From: an uncultured Bacteroidota bacterium
Lineage (GTDB): Bacteria > Bacteroidota > Bacteroidia > Chitinophagales > Chitinophagaceae
Length of the DNA: 9,915 nt
Direction of reading: 5' to 3'
NCBI GenBank assembly: GCA_903913355.1
Contig: CAIWKU010000169.1
Location: 1-9,915, forward strand
This document shows, in pieces, positions 1 through 5,938 of the stretch. The notes below the pieces were generated by a model. The model searched no databases. It was not told the origin of the DNA and saw nothing but the letters and a program-made list of their open reading frames with translations. Numbering within the stretch: position 1 is the first letter of the stretch; the number at the start of each line of letters is the position of its first letter. Position numbers and translations under genes: made by a program.

Positions 1-365
1 ATCAGGAAATTTTTACCACCCATTTCGCTTATCTGGATGCTTTTTTCCTGCGCAAAATTTTTATAAAGGTCGCCTCCATCTCCACCCATCCTGAATACCA
101 TTCGGGCACCTCCACCACTACCTGCAAATGGGTCTGGGGCTTCATCCTCTGGTATTAACCTGAAAACAGAAACACTGTCGCTGAATAATAACAGATGTTG
201 GCTGGTTCGAAATTCTGGCATCATGGCCATCATTTGCTCATCTTGAATTTTGAGAGTTTTACGCATATTTAATTTCCGTTCATACGTAATCGTTCCTGCT
301 TTTTGTTGGGCATTCACCAAAAAAGATACACTCAGGAATAACAAAACAATCCTTATTTTTTTCAT
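1..365 (-). CDS. GLPGLI family secreted protein (N-terminal part, cut by window edge)
   Basis: Reading leftward from an ATG at 365-363 gives 121 codons without a stop before the window edge. The protein begins MKKIRIVLLFLSVSFLVNAQ, a typical signal peptide with likely cleavage after VNA, so it should be exported to the periplasm or cell surface. Directly after come GTITYERKLNMRK (about residues 24-36) and a stretch around FSDSVSVFRLIPE. These match the start of the Bacteroidetes GLPGLI family (a mostly beta protein family named for a motif lying further downstream, not visible here). Residues about 80-100 form a Gly/Met-rich loop (AGSGGGARMVFRMGGDGG), and residues 44-49 read QMMAMM. The molecular function of the family is not known to me. 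The gene is divergent from a two-component system and shares a 127-bp intergenic region with it, so it may be a target of that system. The C-terminal half lies outside the window. Confidence 0.82.
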   Translation of the reverse strand, partial: MKKIRIVLLFLSVSFLVNAQQKAGTITYERKLNMRKTLKIQDEQMMAMMPEFRTSQHLLLFSDSVSVFRLIPEDEAPDPFAGSGGGARMVFRMGGDGGDLYKNFAQEKSIQISEMGGKNFL

Positions 366-382
366 GTAGTTGATTTAAAGAT

Positions 383-390
383 CAAAACTA
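383..390 (-). promoter_or_regulatory. -7 promoter box for the divergent GLPGLI gene
   Basis: On the minus strand this reads TAGTTTTG, matching the Bacteroidetes sigma-ABfr -7 consensus TAnnTTTG. It ends 17 nt before the start codon, the same distance as the boxes of the other genes here. No TTTG-like -33 element is seen at the usual 19-21 nt spacing, so the promoter may need an activator. Confidence 0.5.
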
Positions 391-422
391 TACTTACCCA
401 TTGTTAAGTAATCTTGCTCAAA

Positions 423-448
423 GGTTAAATTAGGTTAATAATGGCTAA
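423..448 (+). repeat. Three 10-bp-phased direct repeats, candidate response-regulator binding site
   Basis: GGTTAA occurs at 423-428 and 433-438, and GGCTAA at 443-448, so the period is exactly 10 bp. A fourth related half-site, TGTTAA at 402-407, lies 21 bp (two turns) upstream of the first. Direct repeats spaced one helical turn apart are the usual target of OmpR/PhoB-family winged-helix regulators, and the neighbouring operon encodes one. The array lies roughly 34-60 bp before the start site predicted from the -7 box at 468-475, where an activator would contact RNA polymerase. It also sits upstream of the divergent GLPGLI promoter. The link to this particular regulator is inferred. Confidence 0.5.
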
Positions 449-467
449 ACCGGCTGAAAACAGGGTT

Positions 468-475
468 TATATTTG
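468..475 (+). promoter_or_regulatory. -7 promoter box for the histidine kinase-response regulator operon
   Basis: TATATTTG matches TAnnTTTG and ends 17 nt before the ATG at 493, predicting a leader of about 10 nt. The position expected for a -33 TTTG (about 445-448) instead holds the last GGCTAA repeat, which fits an activator-dependent promoter. Confidence 0.55.
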
Positions 476-492
476 TATTTGAATCCAGGAAT

Positions 493-2571
493 ATGAATCG
501 AATACAGCTTTCAAGGGTACTGATGGCGGCAACTATTTTGTTGTTGGCTGTATTTGAAGGATACTGGCTGAATAAATTGTATCAGGATGAATACAAGAAC
601 CTGAAAAAGGAAGTAGACATTAGCTTTCGTGATGCTATTTATAAATTACAGCAGCAAAGATTTGAAACGGATACGACCTTGGTGACCAGATTTGGGGCTA
701 TTGAATCCGGCAAACTAGTTAAAAAGGGAACGAAAAATAATACGGATAACTCAGCTAGGGCGCAATCATTTTATTCTTCTTCTTCAACATCATCGGTAGG
801 ATTAGCAAAAATTGACCCGGCTACTATTGAGTCTATAAAGTTGGATAATCAGGAGATAAGTGCAATAAGACCTAATGAATTATCCCATATTGAAGGCCCG
901 ATTGTAGTTAAGAACTACAAGAAAAATTCGGGGAAAGACAGCTCTGCTAAAGCAACCATTTATTATTATACTACCGGAGTACCCGCAAGAACAATTCAGC
1001 AGTTTAAAAAGGTAATGATTGATTCAGTGAAAATTGAGAAGACAAATCCTTCTTCGAATACGATGATGATTATGCCTTCACCACCACCCGGTTTGTTGGA
1101 AGTGATTCTCAAAAGAAATGCAGGGAAGCAGGATTCGAGTACGATTAGTATTAAGCTTGACTCAGGCCTTTTATCAGAAGCGTATTCAAAAGACCTGATA
1201 GCACATCTTAAAAATATCCGGATAGCCCCAAAAGACAGCTTGCGATTGCCTGTTATCGGTAAAGATCCAATAACAATATCAGATATACGGCTTACATCAG
1301 CTGTCCAACCTACTCAGGTAGTTAATAAAAAGCGAGTAGACCTTTCCTTAATGAATAATGCGACAAGCGGCAAAACCAGCAGACCTGGCTCTGTTTCCAT
1401 CAGCTTCAGAGAAGATATGGTTGGGAATAATCAATCTCCCATGATTCAGTTCCTGAAAACGAATAAAACACTAAATGACTCCATCCCACTAAACCAGATT
1501 GATTCAGCTTATAGGGATGCTTTGGGGAAAAGCTATAAGAAACTACCCTATACCATTCTATATAAAAAATACCCGCAACAAACTGTCAGGAAAGCAGATT
1601 TTGAACCAGATAGTTCAGATCAGGTAATTACCTCAAAAGTATTTGTAGGCTATAATATCCCTTATTCTTACCAGGCTTCATTTTTGAATACCAATTCATT
1701 TATTTTGAGAAAGATGAATATGCAGATAGGAGGGTCTATCTTCCTGCTTCTGTTTGTTTTACTTTCTTTTATCACCCTATACAGAAGTTTACTCGCACAA
1801 AGAAGGCTGACAATCATAAAGAACGATTTTATCAGCAATATCACACACGAATTAAAAACACCGATTGCCACGGTAAATGTAGCAATCGAGGCACTTCGCG
1901 ATTTTGGAGGTCTTCAAAACCCTGCACGAACAAAAGAATACCTGGATATTTCAGTTGCTGAACTCCAACGTCTGGGAATGCTGGTGGATAAAGTTTTAAA
2001 ATTTTCACTTTTTGAAAACAAAGAGATCGCCCTGCAGAAAGAATCATTTGATCTTTTGCAATTGATTAAAGATGTAATGGATTCCATGAAACTTCAATTT
2101 GAAAAACAGCAGGCAGTTACTGAATTGGAAACCATCGGTGAAAATTTTATGATTGATGCGGACAAATTGCATATTACCAGTGTTGTCTATAATCTGCTGG
2201 ACAATGCTTTAAAATATAGCAAAGAAGATCCTCATATTAAAGTAATTCTAATCAGACACATCGAATATTTTGAATTGCGGATCTCCGATAATGGAGTAGG
2301 TATTCCAGACGCTTATCGTACTAAAATATTTGAACAATTTTTTCGCGTACCAAATGGCGATAGGCACAATATCAAAGGGTATGGCCTGGGTTTAAGCTAT
2401 GTAAATCATATTGTACAAAAGCATATGGGGTTTGTTGAAATAGAAACTGAGTTAGGCAAAGGCAGTACATTTATTGTAAAAATAGCAATAGCAGATATAC
2501 CTGTTGTTCATTTTGATAAAGGTAGGAAAGTTTTTAAACTAACGTTTAAAGCAAAAAATAATGGCCATTAA
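493..2571 (+). CDS. Membrane sensor histidine kinase with large periplasmic sensor domain
   Basis: This 692-residue inner-membrane kinase should sense an extracytoplasmic signal and phosphorylate the response regulator encoded next to it. A first membrane segment lies at about residues 9-27 and a second at about 412-432. Between them is a periplasmic region of about 380 residues in which I recognise no named domain. It includes a Ser-rich run near 94-101 and a Met/Pro stretch near 191-199. No clear HAMP domain follows the second segment. The DHp helix comes almost at once, with ISNITHELKTP carrying phosphoacceptor H452; E453 and T456 fit the ExxT pattern of kinases that also act as phosphatases. 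The ATPase domain shows the N box (NLLDNALKYS, about 567-576), G1 (DNGVGIP, 599-605), the F box (FEQFF, 613-617) and G2 (GYGLGL, 629-634). All key residues are present, so it should be active. The ATG at 493 is chosen because the membrane segment follows at once and a promoter box lies 17 nt upstream. The last 11 nt overlap the response regulator gene, which indicates one operon. Confidence 0.95.
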   Translation: MNRIQLSRVLMAATILLLAVFEGYWLNKLYQDEYKNLKKEVDISFRDAIYKLQQQRFETDTTLVTRFGAIESGKLVKKGTKNNTDNSARAQSFYSSSSTSSVGLAKIDPATIESIKLDNQEISAIRPNELSHIEGPIVVKNYKKNSGKDSSAKATIYYYTTGVPARTIQQFKKVMIDSVKIEKTNPSSNTMMIMPSPPPGLLEVILKRNAGKQDSSTISIKLDSGLLSEAYSKDLIAHLKNIRIAPKDSLRLPVIGKDPITISDIRLTSAVQPTQVVNKKRVDLSLMNNATSGKTSRPGSVSISFREDMVGNNQSPMIQFLKTNKTLNDSIPLNQIDSAYRDALGKSYKKLPYTILYKKYPQQTVRKADFEPDSSDQVITSKVFVGYNIPYSYQASFLNTNSFILRKMNMQIGGSIFLLLFVLLSFITLYRSLLAQRRLTIIKNDFISNITHELKTPIATVNVAIEALRDFGGLQNPARTKEYLDISVAELQRLGMLVDKVLKFSLFENKEIALQKESFDLLQLIKDVMDSMKLQFEKQQAVTELETIGENFMIDADKLHITSVVYNLLDNALKYSKEDPHIKVILIRHIEYFELRISDNGVGIPDAYRTKIFEQFFRVPNGDRHNIKGYGLGLSYVNHIVQKHMGFVEIETELGKGSTFIVKIAIADIPVVHFDKGRKVFKLTFKAKNNGH

Positions 2572-3247
2572 AGTATTATATGCAGAAGACGAATTGTTTT
2601 TAGGAAAGATCGTGAAAGAAACCCTGGAAACAAGAGGCTTTGAAGTGGTGATGGAGAATGATGGCAGAGATGTGCTACGTTTGTTTGAAGATGAACTCCC
2701 TGATATCTGCATTTTAGATATTATGTTGCCCAACAAGAGTGGATATGAAATTGCAGAAGATATACGGAAATTAAATGCCGATGTGCCGATTATTTTTTTG
2801 TCCGCAAAAACCCAGACGGAAGATGTGATACAAGGCTTTCGGTCGGGGGCAAATGATTATATGCGGAAGCCATTTAGCATGGAAGAACTGATTGTAAGAA
2901 TCGAAAATGTATTGCGGATTAAAAAAGAAGAGCCCATACTAATTCCAGGCGATTCGATTGAAATGGGTAAATACAGGTTTCAAACAAATAAGCAAATTCT
3001 GGAAACGGGCACCGAGCTGCGAAAACTCTCTTACAGGGAAACAGAGCTATTAAAATACCTGTTTCACCATAAGCACAAGGTAATTGACCGTCGCGACCTG
3101 CTCAATCATATTTGGGGTAATGATTCTTTCTTTAACAGCCGAAATTTAGACGTGTATATCACTAAAATACGCGGATATCTCAAAGATGACCCTTCGCTTG
3201 AGATCATTACCATTAAAGGTGTTGGATATAGGTTTATTGTAGAATAA
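2561..3247 (+). CDS. OmpR/PhoB-family DNA-binding response regulator
   Basis: This 228-residue cytoplasmic transcription regulator is the presumed phosphorylation partner of the kinase encoded just upstream. The receiver domain (about 3-120) has the acidic pair E9/D10, phosphoacceptor D53 in ILDIMLP, S81 at the switch position, and K103 followed by P104. The C-terminal winged helix (about 134-226) has the family signature: RETELLKYL (159-167), then a recognition helix around NSRNLDVYITKIRGYL (192-207) and the closing wing IKGVGYRF (218-225). Length and layout are normal for the OmpR subfamily, similar to RprY-type regulators of Bacteroides. The ATG lies inside the end of the kinase gene (11-nt overlap), so translation is probably coupled. 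No separate promoter is apparent. Direct repeats at 423-448 are a plausible target for autoregulation. Confidence 0.96.
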   Translation: MAIKVLYAEDELFLGKIVKETLETRGFEVVMENDGRDVLRLFEDELPDICILDIMLPNKSGYEIAEDIRKLNADVPIIFLSAKTQTEDVIQGFRSGANDYMRKPFSMEELIVRIENVLRIKKEEPILIPGDSIEMGKYRFQTNKQILETGTELRKLSYRETELLKYLFHHKHKVIDRRDLLNHIWGNDSFFNSRNLDVYITKIRGYLKDDPSLEIITIKGVGYRFIVE

Positions 3248-3293
3248 TAGCTGTTAAGTCTCCTCTTCTTTCATCAGAAAACTCTCCTTTTAA

Positions 3294-3306
3294 CAAAACT
3301 GTTTTG
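3294..3306. other. Perfect palindrome CAAAAC-T-GTTTTG overlapping the ybjQ -33 element
   Basis: CAAAAC (3294-3299) is an exact inverted copy of GTTTTG (3301-3306) around a single central T. A one-base loop is too small for an RNA hairpin, so if functional it would be a DNA site such as a repressor operator. Its right arm contains the TTTG proposed as the -33 element of the next gene. A 13-bp AT-rich palindrome can also arise by chance. Confidence 0.25.
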
Positions 3307-3333
3307 AGTTTTGCTTTTGCTGTGGTATCTTAT
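3303..3333 (+). promoter_or_regulatory. Promoter of the ybjQ-family gene (-33 TTTG, 19-nt spacer, -7 TATCTTAT)
   Basis: TTTG at 3303-3306 is followed by exactly 19 nt and then TATCTTAT at 3326-3333, a near match to TAnnTTTG. The -7 box ends 16 nt before the ATG at 3350. This is the only promoter in the window where both elements are seen at canonical spacing. The start site it predicts, near 3340, lies downstream of the TTG at 3311 and the ATG at 3332, and so rules against those as starts. Confidence 0.5.
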
Positions 3334-3349
3334 GCATAAATTAAATTTT

Positions 3350-3682
3350 ATGGTATACGATGCTTTTGTTACTACTACATTCGATATAAAAGGATATCGG
3401 ATCAAGAATCAATTAGGTATTGTACGAGGGATTACTGTTCGATCCAGAAGCCTTTTAGGAAATATTGGTGGAGGATTGCAAAGTTTGTTTGGTGGAAATA
3501 TTACCATTTATACAGAGCTGTGTGAAAAAGCAAGACAGGATGCTTATCGTGAAATGGTTTTACATGCCGACGGTATCGGAGCCAATGCTATTATAGGCGT
3601 TCGTTACGATGCAAATGATGTTATGCAGGGAATTACCGAGGTACTATGTTACGGCACAGCAGTTACCATTGAAAAGGAATAG
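3350..3682 (+). CDS. YbjQ/UPF0145 family protein (putative heavy-metal-binding domain)
   Basis: This 110-residue protein spans nearly the whole YbjQ-like domain (E. coli YbjQ is 107 residues). Matching blocks are an N-terminal strand and GYRIKNQLGIVRGITV (about 15-30), a Gly-rich loop GNIGGGLQSLFGG (37-49), a helix with CEKARQDAYREMV (58-70), then GANAIIGVRYD (77-87) and the final strand CYGTAVTIEKE (100-110). Family members assemble as small oligomers (pentamers in solved structures). The domain was once called heavy-metal binding, but its biochemical role is not established. No signal peptide or membrane segment is visible. The frame is open back to a TTG at 3311 and an ATG at 3332, but the ATG at 3350 gives the family's usual N-terminus and is correctly placed behind the promoter box. 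It appears to be a single-gene unit. Confidence 0.85.
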   Translation: MVYDAFVTTTFDIKGYRIKNQLGIVRGITVRSRSLLGNIGGGLQSLFGGNITIYTELCEKARQDAYREMVLHADGIGANAIIGVRYDANDVMQGITEVLCYGTAVTIEKE

Positions 3683-3745
3683 GCACGGTTACCTGACCAG
3701 GCATTTTTAAGCATAGTATTTCCTCAAAACTTACTATGGGTTCCC

Positions 3746-3753
3746 TACCTTTG
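3746..3753 (+). promoter_or_regulatory. -7 promoter box upstream of kbl
   Basis: TACCTTTG matches TAnnTTTG exactly and ends 20 nt before the kbl start codon. No convincing -33 TTTG is seen at 19-21 nt spacing. Confidence 0.5.
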
Positions 3754-3773
3754 CCTTCGAAAACGAATGTAAT

Positions 3774-4967
3774 ATGAATGAAAAATTTATATCCCGTATC
3801 GGCAAAGAATTAGCAGAAATTGAAACAGCTGGGTTATTAAAAAAGGAAAGAATCATTACCAGCGAGCAAGGCCCTGAAATCACCGTAAATGGGAAAAAAG
3901 TATTGAATTTTTGTGCCAATAACTACCTTGGTCTCTCCTCACACCCAAAAGTAATTGAAGCTGCTCATAAAGCCATTGATACCCATGGTTATGGAATGAG
4001 TAGTGTTCGATTTATTTGCGGCACACAGGATATCCATAAAGAGCTCGAAAAAAGGATAGCTGAATTCCTCGGAACAGAAGATACTATTTTATATGCAGCC
4101 GCTTTCGATGCGAATGGCGGTGTGTTTGAACCCTTGTTTAATGAAGAAGATGCCATTATCAGTGATGCATTAAACCATGCTTCCATTATTGATGGTGTTC
4201 GTTTGTGTAAAGCACAACGCTATCGCTATGAACACAATAGTATGGAGGACCTGGAAGAAAAACTCAAAGAAAGTTCAGCCTGTCGTAGCCGAATTATTGT
4301 AACGGATGGTTCATTTAGTATGGACGGCACAATTGCACGGCTGGATAAAATTTGTGACCTCGCAGATAAATATGATGCTATTGTAATGATTGATGAGTGT
4401 CATTCATCAGGATTCCTGGGCAAAACAGGCAGGGGCACGCATGAATACCGAAATGTAATGGGTAGAATTGATATTATTACCGGCACATTGGGTAAAGCTT
4501 TAGGAGGCGCCAGCGGTGGATTCACCTCCGGGAGAAAAGAGATCATAGAAATACTTCGCCAGCGTAGCAGGCCCTATTTATTTTCCAATACAGTAGCACC
4601 CAGTATTGTAGGCGCATCTATTGCCGTATTGGAAATGCTTACTGAAACAACTGAATTGCGCGACAGGCTTGAATTCAATACAAAATATTTTCGGGAGAAA
4701 ATGACAGAGGCCGGATTTGATATTAAACCTGGCGACCATCCCATTGTTCCCATTATGTTGTATGATGCGGTTCTGGCACAAAATTTCGCCTCAAAATTAT
4801 TAGATGAAAATATATATGTAATTGGCTTTTTCTTTCCGGTGGTGGCAAAAGGACAGGCGAGAATTCGCGTTCAGTTAAGTGCGGCACATGAGAAGGATCA
4901 CCTGGATAAAGCCATTGCTGCATTCACCAAAATAGGTAAGGAATTGGGCGTATTGAAAAGCGCTTAA
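3774..4967 (+). CDS. kbl: Glycine C-acetyltransferase (2-amino-3-ketobutyrate CoA ligase)
   Basis: This PLP enzyme of the alpha-oxoamine synthase family interconverts 2-amino-3-ketobutyrate plus CoA with glycine plus acetyl-CoA, the second step of threonine breakdown through threonine dehydrogenase. Its 397 residues match E. coli Kbl (398) closely. Visible features are NYLGLSSHP (50-58), SSVRFICGTQDIHKELE (76-92), the cofactor-stacking histidine in NHASIIDG (H135), DECHSSG with D207 and H210, and the PLP-binding lysine K241 in GTLGKALGGASGG. The C-terminal block GFFFPVVAKGQARIRVQ (351-367) with R366 for the substrate carboxylate is nearly identical to Kbl and separates it from BioF and serine palmitoyltransferase. 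The protein is cytoplasmic and probably dimeric. No threonine dehydrogenase gene is in the window. The beta-lactamase-family gene starts 32 nt downstream and may share its transcript. Confidence 0.95.
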   Translation: MNEKFISRIGKELAEIETAGLLKKERIITSEQGPEITVNGKKVLNFCANNYLGLSSHPKVIEAAHKAIDTHGYGMSSVRFICGTQDIHKELEKRIAEFLGTEDTILYAAAFDANGGVFEPLFNEEDAIISDALNHASIIDGVRLCKAQRYRYEHNSMEDLEEKLKESSACRSRIIVTDGSFSMDGTIARLDKICDLADKYDAIVMIDECHSSGFLGKTGRGTHEYRNVMGRIDIITGTLGKALGGASGGFTSGRKEIIEILRQRSRPYLFSNTVAPSIVGASIAVLEMLTETTELRDRLEFNTKYFREKMTEAGFDIKPGDHPIVPIMLYDAVLAQNFASKLLDENIYVIGFFFPVVAKGQARIRVQLSAAHEKDHLDKAIAAFTKIGKELGVLKSA

Positions 4968-4999
4968 TTATATACCGAATTAAATAATAAAAGTACTTC

Positions 5000-5842
5000 A
5001 TGAAAATAGATAGCCTACCTAAATTGTTTGGATGCATCATTACCTGTTCAATGGTAATCATGGCTTGTTCGACTAATAATGTAACTGTAGATAATGGCCT
5101 GAAAAAATACTTTGATGAATACAAAGTAAAAGGAAGTTTTGGTTTGTACGATAATGGTACCGGACAGTTCACCATTTACAATCTTTCACGGTTTAAAGAC
5201 TCTGCTTATTTGCCCGCATCTACTTTTAAAATAGTAAATGCCCTGGTGGGCCTCGAAACCGGTAAACTCACCAATGAGAAAATGGAAATTGTATGGGATG
5301 GCGTAATACGCAAATATCCTAATGGTGATACTGCAACTGCCTGGAACAAAAATCTTACTGCCGCAGAAGCGTTTAAAGTATCAGCCATACCCTATTTTCA
5401 GGAATTGGCCAGAAGGATTGGAAAAGAAAACATGCAACACTGGCTGGATAGTATCAAATATGGATCTCGCATTATCAAAACCCGTGTAGATACTTTCTGG
5501 CTCGACAATACTTTACAAATCAGTGCTGATGAAGAAATGGGACTTGTGAAAAAATTATATTTTAACCAATTGCCGTTCCAGAAAAGATCACAGGATATTG
5601 TCAAAAAAATGATGGTGCAGGAAGACAACGCAAATTATAAATTGAGTTATAAAACAGGCTGGGGATTTCTGCAAAACGGAAATGCCCTTGGTTGGGTAGT
5701 TGGATGGATTGAAGAGAACCGGCATCCTTATTTTTTTGTGTTGAATGTGGAAGCCGATCACACTACCAATTTATCAGCTATCCGGGTAGACCTGCTAAAA
5801 GAGATTCTGAAGCAAGAAGATTTCTTTCTGGGTAAAAGATAA
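5000..5842 (+). CDS. Class D (OXA-type) beta-lactamase family lipoprotein
   Basis: This 280-residue exported serine hydrolase resembles OXA enzymes along its whole length. The N-terminus is a signal sequence ending in a lipobox, VIMAC (C23 lipidated), so it is probably membrane-anchored in the periplasm. Class D motifs are present: PASTFKI with nucleophile S74 and K77 (the lysine carbamylated in class D), GLETGKL (84-90), KVSAIPYFQELARRIG (126-141), FWLDNTLQIS with W167 and L168 (166-175), KTG at 218-220, and R262 where OXA enzymes anchor the substrate carboxylate. Two motifs deviate: SxV is S128-A-I130 and YGN is Y154-G-S156. Retention of K77, W167 and KTG favours a hydrolase, and SAI differs from the SxN of BlaR-type sensors. 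Activity and spectrum cannot be read from sequence. It follows kbl by 32 nt with no evident promoter of its own, and a terminator follows it. No mobile element or composition shift is seen, so it is probably intrinsic. Confidence 0.9.
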   Translation: MKIDSLPKLFGCIITCSMVIMACSTNNVTVDNGLKKYFDEYKVKGSFGLYDNGTGQFTIYNLSRFKDSAYLPASTFKIVNALVGLETGKLTNEKMEIVWDGVIRKYPNGDTATAWNKNLTAAEAFKVSAIPYFQELARRIGKENMQHWLDSIKYGSRIIKTRVDTFWLDNTLQISADEEMGLVKKLYFNQLPFQKRSQDIVKKMMVQEDNANYKLSYKTGWGFLQNGNALGWVVGWIEENRHPYFFVLNVEADHTTNLSAIRVDLLKEILKQEDFFLGKR

Positions 5843-5862
5843 AATGAAATAATTAAGAGGGT

Positions 5863-5889
5863 AGTCCGCTTTTGGCGGACTTTCTTTTT
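5863..5889 (+). terminator. Intrinsic terminator after the beta-lactamase gene
   Basis: AGTCCGC (5863-5869) pairs perfectly with GCGGACT (5875-5881) around the loop TTTTG, giving a 7-bp GC-rich stem. It is followed by a T-rich tract (TTTCTTTTT, 5881-5889). It lies 20 nt after the stop codon and closes the kbl-bla unit. There is no matching A tract on the left side, so it should work for rightward transcription only. Confidence 0.85.
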
Positions 5890-5913
5890 ACAACCTTTTT
5901 AGAGGATATCTGT

Positions 5914-5921
5914 TAATTTTA
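5914..5921 (+). promoter_or_regulatory. Probable -7 promoter box upstream of ispG
   Basis: TAATTTTA matches TAnnTTTG except for the last base and ends 17 nt before the ispG start, the same spacing as other boxes in the window. It lies just downstream of the terminator at 5863-5889, where a new transcript would be expected to begin. No clear -33 element is seen. Confidence 0.35.
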
Positions 5922-5938
5922 CAGAACATTGATGATTT

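Noticed and set aside
1668..2047. Antisense open frames inside the histidine kinase gene
   Set aside because: They lie fully inside a well-supported gene, have no recognisable domains or promoters, and look like frame shadows.
3311..3349. Longer N-terminus for the YbjQ-family protein from TTG 3311 or ATG 3332
   Set aside because: The extension adds residues not found in the family and overlaps the likely promoter (-33 at 3303, -7 at 3326), so the ATG at 3350 is preferred.
3693..3712. Possible terminator after the ybjQ gene (CCTG-AC-CAGG then TTTTT)
   Set aside because: The stem is only 4 bp with a 2-nt loop, too weak to call a terminator even though T residues follow.
3774..4967. BioF (8-amino-7-oxononanoate synthase) or serine palmitoyltransferase
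   Set aside because: The blocks RFICGTQDIH and FPVVAKGQARIR are those of Kbl, and no biotin or sphingolipid genes adjoin.
5000..5842. BlaR1/MecR1-like beta-lactam sensor or penicillin-binding protein
   Set aside because: There is no transmembrane signalling or peptidase domain, the second motif is SAI and not SxN, and the overall length and the WL, KTG and GLETG blocks match class D beta-lactamases.
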